Assembly: GCF_900114215.1 (NCBI RefSeq)
Contig: NZ_FOSG01000004.1
Location: 124,001-188,000, forward strand
Source of the DNA: Streptomyces mangrovi
GTDB taxonomy: Bacteria > Actinomycetota > Actinomycetes > Streptomycetales > Streptomycetaceae
Length of the DNA: 64,000 nucleotides
Reading direction: 5' to 3'
The position numbers and the translations under genes are program-made. Under the pieces are notes generated by a model. The model was given only the letters and a program-made list of their open reading frames with translations, made no database searches and was not told the origin of the DNA. Below, in pieces: positions 52,109 to 60,808 of the stretch. Every line of letters starts with the position of its first letter. Position 1 is the first letter of the stretch.

Positions 52109-53014
52109 TCAGCAGCCGGTGCGGTTCGCGGCCACCGCCCGCAGTTCCTGGAGCACCAGCGCGGTGGCCGGTATCCGCAGATGCTCGCGGAGCACGTACG
52201 CCGAGACCTGCCGCCGGGCGGCCGGATCCAGGGCGCGTCCGGTGACCTTCCGGTGGACCAGGAAGGACAGCACCAGCCCCGGCATCATGGCGATGCCCAG
52301 CCCTTCGGCGACCAGGCTCTGCACCACGAGGTTGTCGTCGGTGGTGAAGACGATGTCGGGGGCGAAACCCAGCTCGGCGCACTCGTGCAGGAAGTTGGTG
52401 CGGCAGCGCAGACACCCGGCGATCCAGCGCTCGTCCGCCAGTTCCGCCAGCCGTACCGCCCGCCGCCGCGCCATCGGGTGCCCGGCCGGCAGCAGCACCG
52501 TGAGCTGGTCCTCCAGCAGCGGGATCTCCACCAGTTCGCCGGGCACCTGCTCGCGCAGCCCGGGGTAGGTGAAGGCCAGGGTGATGTCGCACTCGCCGCG
52601 CACCACGCGGTCCAGCGACTCGGGCGGCTCGCTCTCCTGGAGCTCGACCCGCACTCCGGGGTGGTCGGCCGCCAGCCGCGCCAGCGCCTCCGGCACCAGG
52701 GTGGCCCCGGCGCTGGGGAACGCGCACACCCGTACCCGCCCCGCGCGCAGCCTGGTCAGCGCCGTCATCTGCCGCTGGGCGGTCTCCATGCTGCCCAGGA
52801 TCACGCCGGCGTGCCGGGACAGGGCCTCGCCCGCCTCGGTGAGCCGCATCCGCCGGCCGGCCCGCAGGAACAGCGGAGTGCCCACGGTCCGCTCCAGCGC
52901 CTTCATCTGCTGGGTGATCGCGGGCTGTGTGTACCCCAGGGACCGGGCCGCCGCCGAGTACGAACCGGTGCGGACCACCTCGTGGAAGGTCCTGATGTGC
53001 CGCGAATCGAACAT
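52109..53014 (-). CDS. LysR family transcriptional regulator
   Basis: A 301-residue regulator. The N-terminal winged HTH (1-65) reads SRHIRTFHEVVRTGSYSAAARSLGYTQPAITQQMKALERTVGTPLFLR. The effector domain is of type-2 periplasmic binding fold (VRVCAFPSAGATLVP, VELQESEPPESLDRVVRGECDITLAF). The ligand domain has a cluster CLRC...HECAELGF that could sense redox or thiols. It is adjacent to the cysteine dioxygenase-YeiH pair on the same strand, like YeiE beside YeiH in E. coli, so control of that pair is likely. TATCGT six bases before the ATG suggests a leaderless mRNA. Confidence 0.92.
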   Translation of the reverse strand: MFDSRHIRTFHEVVRTGSYSAAARSLGYTQPAITQQMKALERTVGTPLFLRAGRRMRLTEAGEALSRHAGVILGSMETAQRQMTALTRLRAGRVRVCAFPSAGATLVPEALARLAADHPGVRVELQESEPPESLDRVVRGECDITLAFTYPGLREQVPGELVEIPLLEDQLTVLLPAGHPMARRRAVRLAELADERWIAGCLRCRTNFLHECAELGFAPDIVFTTDDNLVVQSLVAEGLGIAMMPGLVLSFLVHRKVTGRALDPAARRQVSAYVLREHLRIPATALVLQELRAVAANRTGC

Positions 53015-53020
53015 GCCGGA

Positions 53021-53026
53021 ACGATA
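53021..53026 (-). promoter_or_regulatory. Leaderless -10 box of the LysR gene
   Basis: TATCGT (minus strand) is followed by six bases and the ATG at 53014, with no ribosome site. Confidence 0.5.
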
Positions 53027-53109
53027 AACGGATTTTAGAGGTGGTGAGAGACCGTTACGAGCCTTCGACGGAGCGTGTACGGCCCGCCGGGCACCGTCGA
53101 GGACACCGT

Positions 53110-54237
53110 CTAGGGGTGCTCGCCGAGCACCGCCATGGTCCGGCCGATCAGTCCGGGCACGTCCGCGCCCCGCACCCCCTCCATCAGCCAGGCGCCCAGC
53201 CGCACGGAGTTCTCCACGACCATGCGCACCCGCGGCATGCGGCGCTCCCGGTAGACGGCCAGTGTCTCCTCGTCCCAGCCGGCGCCGCCGGTGAGCAGCT
53301 CGGCGAGGACGAGGGCGTCCTCCAGGGACATCGCCGCCCCCTGGGCGAGGGTGGGCGGGCAGGCGTGGGCCGCGTCCCCGGCCAGCACGACCCGGCCGCG
53401 GTGCCACGGCCCCTCGACCAGAAGCCGGTGGAACCAGGTGTAGTTGACAGCGGAGTCCTCCGTGATGGAGGCGCGGATCTCCTCCCAGGCGCCGCCGTAG
53501 CCCGCGGCCAGGGCGCGCATCTCGGCGGCGTACGAGGACGGGGACAGCTCGGCCCGCTCCCGCGCGGGCTCGACCAGATAGGCGTAGAGGGCGTCCTCGC
53601 CGGTGGGGCAGTAGCCCGCGATGTAGGCGGGGCCGCCGTAGGCCAGGTCGGTGCGCTCCACACTCCGCGGGCGGGGCGCGGTGACGCGCCAGATGCCCAT
53701 CCCGGTGGGCTCGGGCCGGTCCTCGATCCCGGCCATCGCGCGGGTGGGGGAGCCCAGCCCGTCGGCGGCGACCACCAGGTCGTAGCGGCCGGCGGTGCCG
53801 TCGGTGAGGCGGACGTCCACCCCGTCGCCGTCCTGCTCCAGGGACTCCACCGCGCAGCCGAGCCGGACGCGGACCCCGGCCGCGCGTACGGCGCCGGTCA
53901 GGACGTGCTGGAGGTCGGGGCGGCGTATACCGAGGGTGGCGGGCAGTTCGGGCCCGCCGGTGCGGATGTCCTCGGCGACGTGCAGCACCGTGCCGTCCGG
54001 GGCGATCAGTCCGAGGGTGTCGAAGCCGAAGCCCTTCTGGCCGACCTCCTCCCACACGCCCACCTCGCGCAGCACCCGCAGGGCGTTGCCCTGGAGGGTG
54101 ATGCCGGAGCCCTGGACGCTCCAGTCGGAGGAGAGCTCGACCAGATCCACCGCGATGCCTGCGCGGCGCAGCAGGACGGCCAGGGCGTTGCCGCAGATCC
54201 CGCCTCCGACGACGAGAACGGTACGGGCCGGGGACAT
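53110..54237 (-). CDS. FAD-dependent monooxygenase (aromatic-hydroxylase type)
   Basis: A 375-residue class-A flavoprotein. The ADP-binding motif GGGICGNALAVLLRRAG is at 11-27, the DG motif in LVVAADGLGSPTRA and the second FAD motif GRVVLAGDAAHACPPTLAQGA, which closes the isoalloxazine site. It hydroxylates an unknown aromatic or polyketide-type substrate with NAD(P)H. It starts 150 bases downstream of cvnD on the same strand; conservons often carry a redox gene (P450) at this position, so it could be linked. The ATG has AAAGGAA. Confidence 0.92.
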   Translation of the reverse strand: MSPARTVLVVGGGICGNALAVLLRRAGIAVDLVELSSDWSVQGSGITLQGNALRVLREVGVWEEVGQKGFGFDTLGLIAPDGTVLHVAEDIRTGGPELPATLGIRRPDLQHVLTGAVRAAGVRVRLGCAVESLEQDGDGVDVRLTDGTAGRYDLVVAADGLGSPTRAMAGIEDRPEPTGMGIWRVTAPRPRSVERTDLAYGGPAYIAGYCPTGEDALYAYLVEPARERAELSPSSYAAEMRALAAGYGGAWEEIRASITEDSAVNYTWFHRLLVEGPWHRGRVVLAGDAAHACPPTLAQGAAMSLEDALVLAELLTGGAGWDEETLAVYRERRMPRVRMVVENSVRLGAWLMEGVRGADVPGLIGRTMAVLGEHP

Positions 54238-54387
54238 GGGTTCCTTTCGGGAGAGGGGCGTGCCCGACGCAGGGCGTGCGGGCAGGAGCACACGCCGGGC
54301 GCCGGAGCGTGCCGGTGGGCGAATGAAGGCGGACGAAAGAAGGGGAGCGGCCTCCGCCGCCGGTCGGCCCGCCGGTCGGCCCGCCGG

Positions 54388-54981
54388 TCAGCCGGCGGGC
54401 TCGCGGACCGCCACGGACCGGGCCATCAGCAGGTCGATCAGCGCGACCAGCAGATCGCGGCCGGCCTCGGACCGCCGCACGTCCCCCATCAGCAGCGGGA
54501 CGCCCGGGTCGAGGTCGAGGGCGTCGCGCACCTCCTGCTCGGTGCGGTCGCAGCGGCCGTGGAAGCAGTTGACGCCCACCACGAAGGGGATGCCCCGGCT
54601 CTCGAAGAAGTCGATGGAGGCGAAGCTGACATCCAGCCGCCGGGTGTCGACCAGGACGACCGCGCCCAGGGCGCCGTTGACCAGGTCGTTCCACATGAAC
54701 CAGAAGCGCTCCTGGCCCGGGGTGCCGAAGAGGTAGACCACCAGTTCGGGGTTGACGGTGATCCGGCCGAAGTCGAGCGCCACCGTGGTGGTGGTCTTCT
54801 CCGCGAGACCGCCGGTGTCGTCCACCCCGACGCTGGCCTCGGTCAGGTACTCCTCGGTGCGCAGGGGGGCCACCTCGCTGACCGCCCCCACCATCGTGGT
54901 CTTGCCCACCCCGAAGCCCCCGGCGACGAGGATCTTGACGGCCAGTGGGCCCGTCGTAGCGTCAGAGTTTCTGGAGCCCAT
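54388..54981 (-). CDS. cvnD: Conservon GTP-binding protein
   Basis: A 197-residue small GTPase-like protein. The P-loop is GGFGVGKTT (21-29), FGTPGQERF is the G3 motif and VGVNCF replaces the usual NKxD. It is the fourth gene of the conserved cvnA-B-C-D unit and is thought to be controlled by the CvnA kinase-like protein, similar to G-protein systems at the membrane. Its start lies inside the 3' end of cvnC by 20 bases, showing coupling. Target unknown. Confidence 0.95.
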   Translation of the reverse strand: MGSRNSDATTGPLAVKILVAGGFGVGKTTMVGAVSEVAPLRTEEYLTEASVGVDDTGGLAEKTTTTVALDFGRITVNPELVVYLFGTPGQERFWFMWNDLVNGALGAVVLVDTRRLDVSFASIDFFESRGIPFVVGVNCFHGRCDRTEQEVRDALDLDPGVPLLMGDVRRSEAGRDLLVALIDLLMARSVAVREPAG

Positions 54982-55354
54982 CCCTCACCGCCTGAAGAAT
55001 TTCCACGTTAAGTCCACCACTTCTCCCGTCCGCCAGGGGCGGACGGGTCGTCACCGCGCCGAACTCCACGAGATCGCCGATCAGGATCTTCGTCACCGAC
55101 ACGGGCAGATCCAGCTCAGCGGCGATCTCCGCCACCGCGGCCGGCTCGCGGCACTGCTCGACGATGGCCCGGTGCTCCGGCTCCAGCCGCCGCCCGGCGG
55201 GCCGGCCCTCCTCGGGCTCGACCGTCGTCACCACCGTGATCAGGGTGAGGTCGTCGCGCTGCGGAGCGGTGCGGCCGCGGGTGATGGTGTACGGCCGGAC
55301 CAGTGAGTCCTCTTCCTCGCCGTCGGACTCCAGGCTGTCCGTCCAGTGGTTCAC
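54962..55354 (-). CDS. cvnC: Conservon DUF742 protein
   Basis: A 130-residue DUF742 protein: acidic start, then VRPYTITRGRT, DLTLITVVTTV, LEPEHRAIVEQCREPAAVAEIAAELDLPVSVTKILIGDLVEFG, a winged-helix-like segment. The frame is open far upstream but the GTG at 55354 overlaps the cvnB stop by four bases (GTGA), as usual for conservons. It is thought to link CvnA/CvnB to the GTPase CvnD. Confidence 0.93.
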   Translation of the reverse strand: MNHWTDSLESDGEEEDSLVRPYTITRGRTAPQRDDLTLITVVTTVEPEEGRPAGRRLEPEHRAIVEQCREPAAVAEIAAELDLPVSVTKILIGDLVEFGAVTTRPPLADGRSGGLNVEILQAVRDGLQKL

Positions 55355-55785
55355 CCACGTCCACCCCCGCCGGAGGCCGAGGCGTCGGACCGGGTCTCGG
55401 TGCCGAGCTTCTGGCCGACCTGCTGCACGAGGGTGTGCATGGCCACGGCCATCACCTCCGCGTCCACGTCCTGGGAGGCGACGACGGCCAGGTGGGTGCC
55501 CTTGCCGGCCGCGGTGATGAACAGCCACAGGTTGGCCAGCTCCACGATGACCTGCTGCACCGGGCCGCCGTCGAACAGTTCGTCGACGCCGCGGGCCAGG
55601 CTCTGCTGGCCGGTGGCCACGGCGGCCAGCCGTTCGGCGGCGGTGCGCTCGATGGTGCCCGACTGGCTGATCACCAGCCCGTCGTCCGACAGGACGACGG
55701 CGTGCCGGGTGCCCGGCACCTGCTCGACCAGACCGTCCAGCAGCCAGTCCAGGTCTTGGTTGGTGGCGGTGGTTCGCTGTGTCAT
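55351..55785 (-). CDS. cvnB: Conservon roadblock/LC7 protein
   Basis: A 144-residue protein of the roadblock/LC7 family: LDWLLDGLVEQVPGTRHAVVLSDDGLVISQSG, ATGQQSLARGVDE and QVIVELANLWLFITAAGKGTHLAVVAS. It likely dimerises and acts as GTPase-activating or scaffold subunit for CvnD. The ATG overlaps the cvnA stop by four bases (ATGA). A short Gly-rich tail follows the domain. Confidence 0.95.
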   Translation of the reverse strand: MTQRTTATNQDLDWLLDGLVEQVPGTRHAVVLSDDGLVISQSGTIERTAAERLAAVATGQQSLARGVDELFDGGPVQQVIVELANLWLFITAAGKGTHLAVVASQDVDAEVMAVAMHTLVQQVGQKLGTETRSDASASGGGGRG

Positions 55786-58400
55786 GTTCGGTCTTCCGTC
55801 TTGGGTCGGCTCTGACCCGGCGTGCTGCCGCCGGTTGTGGAGGGGGCGTCGGGGGCGGCGGCCCGCTGCCTGGCGATGCGGGACTGCCGCTGGAAGGCGC
55901 CGATGGCGGCGCCGGAACGGGCGGGCTCCGGGCGCAGGGTGAGCGTGTCCTCGTCCGGGCCGGAGGCTTTCCGGACGGCCGGATTCCGCAGCTCGGGGGC
56001 GAGGCTGGCCTGGCGGACCCGCTTGGGCAGCGGCTTGTCCGCCTCGCCGTCGGGGTGTTCCGAGGCTTCCTCCGCGGCGCTCTGCGCGCCACCGGCCGCG
56101 CCGGTGCCGTCGTGCCGGGGCTCCTCCTCGTCCCCGGTGTCCCCGCCGTCCCCGGTGCCCCGGGCGTCCGCGGTGTCCTGGGCGTTTTTGGTGGTCCGGG
56201 CCGTTTCGGCGGACGGCGGGGCCGCCGGGGCGGGGACGACCGCGGACATCGCCCGGCCGCGGGACCGCACGGGCAGCGGCGCGGGGGATCCGCCGTCGGA
56301 CGGTGCGGTCTCCTCCCGGTCGGCGGCGCTCCCGCCCGCGGTGTCCGCCTCCCGGCGCGCGCCGGCTCTCCGGGGCGCGCCGGCTCTCCGGGGCGCGCCG
56401 TCGTCGGCGGGCCTGTCGGCGACCAGTTCCTCGGGGATGTGGACGATCACCCGGGTGCCGCCGAACACCGACGGCCGGAACTCGACCCCCAGGCCCAGCC
56501 CGGAGGCGAGCCGCGCGACCACGTACAGGCCCAGCCGGACGTCGTCGGCGCGGGAGAGCATGTCGGCGCGGGGCGGGTCGGCGACGAGCCGGTTGACCCG
56601 CTCGTACTCGTCCGGCTCCATGCCCAGGCCGCGGTCCTCGATCTCCACGACCAGGCCCCGCCCGACCATGCCGGCCCGTACCTCCACGGGGGTGGGCGGC
56701 TTGGAGAACGCGGCGGCGTTCTCCATCAGCTCGGCCAGCACGTGCACCACCGGGCCCACGGCGCGGCCGGTCAGCCAGGGCCGGCCCTCGACCTCGACCT
56801 GGATGCGGCGGTAGTCCTGCACCTCGCCCAGCGCGGCGCGCAGCACGTCCAGCATCTTCACCGGCTTGCGCCAGCGCCGCTGCGGCTGGCCGCCGCCGAG
56901 GATGACCAGGTTCTCCTCGTAACGGCGCAGACGGGCCGTCAGATGGTCGAGGTCGAACAGGCCCTCCAGTACCTCCGGGTCCTCGTGGCGGCGCTCCATC
57001 TCGTCGAGCTTCTTCATCTGGAGGCCGATGAGCAGCTGGGTGCGGCGGGCGATGCGCTGGAGCAGGCGTTCGAAGCCGCGGTGCTGCTCGACCTCCCGTA
57101 CGGCGGTCTCGACGGCGCTGCGGCCCGCGAGGTTGAGAGCCTGGCCCAGCCGGCCCAGCTCGTCGTCCTCATGACCGACCCGGGGCACCTCGGCCTCGGT
57201 GTCGACCGTCTCGCCGCGGCGCAGCCGCTCGACGACGTCCGGCAGTCTCCCCTCCAGCTCCAGGGCCTCCTGGCGCAGGGAGGTGATGCGCCGTCGCAGG
57301 GTGCCCGCGATCCGCAGGCTGAGCGTGACGACCAGGAGGACCGCCACCAGGCTGATGGCGGCGACGATCGTCATGCGGCGCTCCAGGGCCGCCACCGACT
57401 CGTCACCGACCTGGTTGAGGTCGATGGTCCGGTTCATGATCAGCTTCTGGAACTGCGGGGTGAGCGCGTCCACCGATTCGCGCCACTCGGCCTCGGAGCC
57501 GGGCAGGGGGATGCCGGGTTCCCCGCTGTGGGAGTGCGCGCCCAGCAGCCGCCGTTCCGTCTCGGCCTTGCCCAGCCAGTGGCTGTTGGTGGTCATCTGG
57601 CGGTAGAGCAGGAGGTCCTCGTGCGGCAGGTGGGGCGCGATCCGGCTCTCCAGCAGGAACTGCTGGGCACCGATCCACTCGGTCAGGCTGGAGTGCTCGC
57701 CGTCGGTGAGCCGGCCGGTGTCCCAGCCGCGGGCGAGGAGGGCGTCCTCGCGGGAGAGCATCTCCTTGGCCCAGGACAGGTCGATCAGGACCCTGGCGCG
57801 GGCCGTCACCTCGCTGTTCTCCGAACGGCTCAGGGCCTCGAAGAGCCGCAGGTCGACGGCGATCAGCTCGGTGAAGTAGCGGAAGACGTCGGCCTGCCCC
57901 GCGACCCCGTTGTCCACGCTCTGGCGGATACGGTCGATGCGGAGCATGTCCGAGCGGGTCAGCTCGACGATCTCCCGCAGGTCCTCGGGTGCGTTGGAGG
58001 CGTCGATGCCGGACAGCGTGCGGAAGGAGCGCAGAGCCTCGTCCGTCCGGGCACGCTGCTCGCGCAGGGCGCTGCGGGTCGGGCCGTCGGGACCGGCCAG
58101 CAGCTCCGCGCTGAGCCGCCGCTCCTCCTGGAGGTTGAAGTAGACGGCGTTGGCCGGGGTGCCCGCACGGGCGGCGAGGGTCTTCTCGTCCTTCTGGACC
58201 TCCCACTCCTGCGCCCACTGGCCGGTACTGACACCCCACAGGGCGATCATGGCGAGGCTGGGCACGACGGCCAGGATGAGCAGGGCCGCCCGGATCGAGT
58301 TCGGACGCAGCGAACTCAGACGGAACGTTTTGCTCGCCGACCGCCCCTGCCGTCTCGGCACACGGGTGCGCAGTGCCATCTCTCCCCAGCAGTGGTTCAC
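55782..58400 (-). CDS. cvnA: Conservon sensor histidine-kinase-like protein
   Basis: An 872-residue membrane sensor. First transmembrane helix at about 38-57, an extracellular nitrate/nitrite-sensing-type helical domain (60-340), second helix at about 345-368, HAMP-like helices, a helical dimer region (FERLLQRIARRTQLLIGLQMKKLDEMERRHEDPE) where the phospho-acceptor His of classical kinases is not obvious, and an HATPase domain with LAELMENAAAFSKPP (N-box), VEIEDRGLGM (G1) and RLGLYVVARLASGLG (G2). A 180-residue disordered tail of Pro/Arg/Thr follows. The GTG at 58400 is kept; an ATG at 58379 is possible. Confidence 0.94.
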   Translation of the reverse strand: MNHCWGEMALRTRVPRRQGRSASKTFRLSSLRPNSIRAALLILAVVPSLAMIALWGVSTGQWAQEWEVQKDEKTLAARAGTPANAVYFNLQEERRLSAELLAGPDGPTRSALREQRARTDEALRSFRTLSGIDASNAPEDLREIVELTRSDMLRIDRIRQSVDNGVAGQADVFRYFTELIAVDLRLFEALSRSENSEVTARARVLIDLSWAKEMLSREDALLARGWDTGRLTDGEHSSLTEWIGAQQFLLESRIAPHLPHEDLLLYRQMTTNSHWLGKAETERRLLGAHSHSGEPGIPLPGSEAEWRESVDALTPQFQKLIMNRTIDLNQVGDESVAALERRMTIVAAISLVAVLLVVTLSLRIAGTLRRRITSLRQEALELEGRLPDVVERLRRGETVDTEAEVPRVGHEDDELGRLGQALNLAGRSAVETAVREVEQHRGFERLLQRIARRTQLLIGLQMKKLDEMERRHEDPEVLEGLFDLDHLTARLRRYEENLVILGGGQPQRRWRKPVKMLDVLRAALGEVQDYRRIQVEVEGRPWLTGRAVGPVVHVLAELMENAAAFSKPPTPVEVRAGMVGRGLVVEIEDRGLGMEPDEYERVNRLVADPPRADMLSRADDVRLGLYVVARLASGLGLGVEFRPSVFGGTRVIVHIPEELVADRPADDGAPRRAGAPRRAGARREADTAGGSAADREETAPSDGGSPAPLPVRSRGRAMSAVVPAPAAPPSAETARTTKNAQDTADARGTGDGGDTGDEEEPRHDGTGAAGGAQSAAEEASEHPDGEADKPLPKRVRQASLAPELRNPAVRKASGPDEDTLTLRPEPARSGAAIGAFQRQSRIARQRAAAPDAPSTTGGSTPGQSRPKTEDRT

Positions 58401-58472
58401 GGTGACGGGTCGCCGCTGGTGGGAGCGGCGAAGGACGGAGCGATGTTAGTCATACGCAGTGTCAAAAGAAAA

Positions 58473-58500
58473 CAGGTGAGGGCGTACTTCGCATCACCTG
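58473..58500. promoter_or_regulatory. Dyad upstream of the conservon
   Basis: CAGGTGA (58473-58479) and TCACCTG (58494-58500) form a perfect 7-bp dyad with a 14-base spacer in an AT-rich patch about 75-100 bases before cvnA. Nearby on the minus strand is TTGACA (58466-58461), a -35 candidate without a clear -10. Confidence 0.45.
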
Positions 58501-58758
58501 ACAGCGTGTCCGTCCGGGCCCCGCTCCCGTCCCCGCCTCGCTGTGGCCCGCGGACGGTGGTGCCCGGCAAATGCTCGAAAACTGGGCGAGGGGGCGGGGG
58601 TGGTGGCGGACGGCCGGTTGTCGGGGGGTGGCGAGGCGGGGACGGCCGGCGCCCCTGGGCGCGACCGGGCGCATGGGCCGCCGGTGGTTCCCCGTCGCGA
58701 ATCCCGGCGGCCGTACGACGGCGGCGCACGGCCGCCGGGAATCGCGCGCCGGCTGCGG

Positions 58759-59133
58759 TCAGCGGCCGCGCAGCCGCTCGGTCTCGCGCCGCTCCCGCTT
58801 GGTCGGGCGGCCGGCGCCGCGGTCGCGCCGGGCCACCGGGGCGGCGTACTCGCGCGGGGGCGGGGGCGGGCTGTTGTCGACGAAGCACTCCGCCGCGACC
58901 GCTGCGCCGACCCGCTTGCGTACCAGGCGCGTGACGACGACGATCCGGTCGCGGCCCAGGTGGCGCAGCCGTACCTCGTCGCCGGGGCGCACCGGGTGGG
59001 AGGGCTTCACCCGGTCGCCGTTGATGCGGACATGGCCGCCGCGGCAGGCGGCGGCGGCCATTGAACGTGTCTTGGTGAGCCGGGCGGACCAGATCCAGCT
59101 GTCGATCCGCACGCTCCCCTCGTCTGCAGCCAT
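58759..59133 (-). CDS. S4-domain RNA-binding protein (Hsp15/HslR type)
   Basis: A 124-residue protein. The S4 domain (8-70) reads VRIDSWIWSARLTKTRSMAAAACRGGHVRING and KPSHPVRPGDEVRL, then a helix and a basic tail RRDRGAGRPTKRERRETERLRGR, the layout of Hsp15. Hsp15 rescues blocked 50S subunits carrying nascent chains. The ATG at 59133 has TAAAGT seven bases upstream, fitting a leaderless mRNA; a GTG at 59112 is an alternative with a close GAGGGG. Confidence 0.92.
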   Translation of the reverse strand: MAADEGSVRIDSWIWSARLTKTRSMAAAACRGGHVRINGDRVKPSHPVRPGDEVRLRHLGRDRIVVVTRLVRKRVGAAVAAECFVDNSPPPPPREYAAPVARRDRGAGRPTKRERRETERLRGR

Positions 59134-59140
59134 GCCTTTG

Positions 59141-59146
59141 ACTTTA
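59141..59146 (-). promoter_or_regulatory. Leaderless -10 box of the Hsp15-like gene
   Basis: TAAAGT on the minus strand is followed by seven bases and the ATG at 59133. Confidence 0.55.
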
Positions 59147-59305
59147 GAGGAGTGCGCCGTCCGGCGGGGGGCCCGCCGGTTCCTTCACCCTTCGCCTCCG
59201 CAACGGCGGTCCCCCGCGGCGCCGCGCGGGGCGCGGGGCGCCGCGGAAAACCCGGGTGGGAGGTCTTGACGGGCGGCGCTGACGGGAGGAAGGTCTGGCA
59301 GCAGG

Positions 59306-59323
59306 CATGGGAGCGCTCCCATG
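59306..59323. promoter_or_regulatory. CebR operator of the cellulase gene
   Basis: The perfect 18-bp palindrome CATGGGAGCGCTCCCATG contains the exact 14-bp CebR consensus TGGGAGCGCTCCCA at 59308-59321. CebR represses cellulose/cello-oligosaccharide genes until cellobiose binds. TTGACG at 59266-59271 upstream is a -35 candidate. Confidence 0.92.
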
Positions 59324-59385
59324 AGGCGGCGGGCCGTGCCGCAGGGGAGCGCTTCGTCGGATCGCCCACGTCAGGAGCCGGGAAC

Positions 59386-60588
59386 GTGCAGAGACGCAGG
59401 ACAGGCACTGTCGCAGCCGCAGCGGCGGCCGCCGCGCTGGCGCTGGTCGCCGGGACCGGGGTGGCCGGGGCCGCCGACCGGGCCGAGGGGGGAGCGCAGA
59501 AGCGGGAACGGGGCGGGGAACGCCTGTACGTACCGCCGGCCAACCCGGATGCGTACACGCAGATCAGGGAACTGGTGGAGGCGCGGGAGTACCGGGACGC
59601 CGTCGGTGTCGCCCGGATGGTGACCACTCCCCAGGCGGTCTGGCTCAACGGCAACGGGGACGACAGCCGTATCCGGTGGGAGGTGGCCCGTATCGTGCGG
59701 GACGCCGCGCGCAAGCGCGCCCTGCCGGTGCTGGCCCTCTACAACGTCCCCGGACGCGACTGCTCACAGTACTCGGCGGGCGGCGCGGCGAACACCGCCG
59801 AGTACAAGGCCTGGATCGACGAGGTCGCCAGGGGTATCGGCGGCAAGCGGGCGCTGATCGTCCTGGAGCCCGACTCCCTGGCCCTGCTGCCCTCCGACTG
59901 CGGCCAGGACGACGACGAGGGCACCCTGACCGCCGCCCGCTACGCGGAGATCGGCTACGCCGTCGAGACCCTCTCGGCCCGGCCCCGCACCACCGTCTAC
60001 CTCGACGCCGGCCACAGCGGCTGGCACAGCGTCAGGTCCATCGTGCCCCGGCTGGTCGAGGCCGGGATCGAGCGGACCGCCGGCTTCTACCTCAACGCCT
60101 CCAACTACCGGGCCGACGACGAACTGGCCCGGTACGGCAAGCTGGTCTCCGGCTGTGTGGAGTACGTCCAGGGCGGCGGCGACGCGGCGGCCTGCCCCGA
60201 CCAGTGGTCGGACCGGAACGAGGCCCGGGCCTGGCTGGAGGAGAACGTCACCGCCGACCCGGCCGACCAGCCCCACTTCGTCACCGACACCAGCCGCAAC
60301 GGCAAGGGGCCGTGGACCGCGCCGGCGGACCTCTACCCGGACCCGCAGGACTGGTGCAACCCGCCGGACCGAGGCCTGGGCGCGCGGCCGGCCACCCGCA
60401 CCGGCGACCCGCTGCACGACGCCCGCCTGTGGATCAAGATCCCCGGCGAGTCGGACGGCCTGTGCCTGCGCGGTACCGAGGGGCCCGAGGACCCCGCGCG
60501 CGGCATGGTCGATCCGGCGGCCGGCCAGTGGTTCCCGCAGCAGGCGCTGGAACTGGTGCGCAACGCGGAGCCGCCGCTGCGCCCCTGA
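59386..60588 (+). CDS. Secreted GH6 beta-1,4-endoglucanase
   Basis: A 400-residue preprotein. Signal peptide: basic start, Ala-rich core to about 28, AGAAD cleavage region. The GH6 catalytic domain has the general acid D125 in YNVPGRDCSQYSAGG and the second Asp D163 in IVLEPDSLALLP; YLNASNY, GHSGW and the C-terminal WIKIPGESDG are family motifs. It cleaves cellulose with inversion. It has no carbohydrate-binding module. The GTG at 59386 has AGGAGCCGGG; an open frame upstream crosses the CebR operator and is not translated. A hairpin follows. Confidence 0.95.
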   Translation: MQRRRTGTVAAAAAAAALALVAGTGVAGAADRAEGGAQKRERGGERLYVPPANPDAYTQIRELVEAREYRDAVGVARMVTTPQAVWLNGNGDDSRIRWEVARIVRDAARKRALPVLALYNVPGRDCSQYSAGGAANTAEYKAWIDEVARGIGGKRALIVLEPDSLALLPSDCGQDDDEGTLTAARYAEIGYAVETLSARPRTTVYLDAGHSGWHSVRSIVPRLVEAGIERTAGFYLNASNYRADDELARYGKLVSGCVEYVQGGGDAAACPDQWSDRNEARAWLEENVTADPADQPHFVTDTSRNGKGPWTAPADLYPDPQDWCNPPDRGLGARPATRTGDPLHDARLWIKIPGESDGLCLRGTEGPEDPARGMVDPAAGQWFPQQALELVRNAEPPLRP

Positions 60589-60686
60589 ACCGCGACCACC
60601 CGCCCGGACGCTCTCCGCGCCTGGAGCCCCGGTCGGGAACCCCCGGCCCGGCGGCGCGATGAGGGCGCGCCGCCGGACCGGTTCCG

Positions 60687-60723
60687 CGTCCGGCCCCGGT
60701 GTCTCCTCCGCCGGGGCCGGACG
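60687..60723. terminator. 13-bp hairpin after the GH6 gene
   Basis: Arms 60687-60699 and 60711-60723 pair perfectly around an 11-base loop. Confidence 0.65.
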
Positions 60724-60808
60724 TCCGGCCGGTGGCCGCCGGCCGGGGCCGGAAAGCCCCCACAGCCGCATGCCCGCAGCGCGGCCCCACCGGAAGGACG
60801 GCACCGCC

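Noticed and set aside
54962..56092. Minus-strand frame extending cvnC far upstream
   Set aside because: The extension overlaps cvnB and cvnA, and the conservon pattern with GTGA overlap fixes the start at 55354.
59152..59385. Upstream extension of the GH6 protein
   Set aside because: It would translate through the CebR operator and lacks a signal peptide; the GTG at 59386 has a ribosome site and starts a proper signal peptide.
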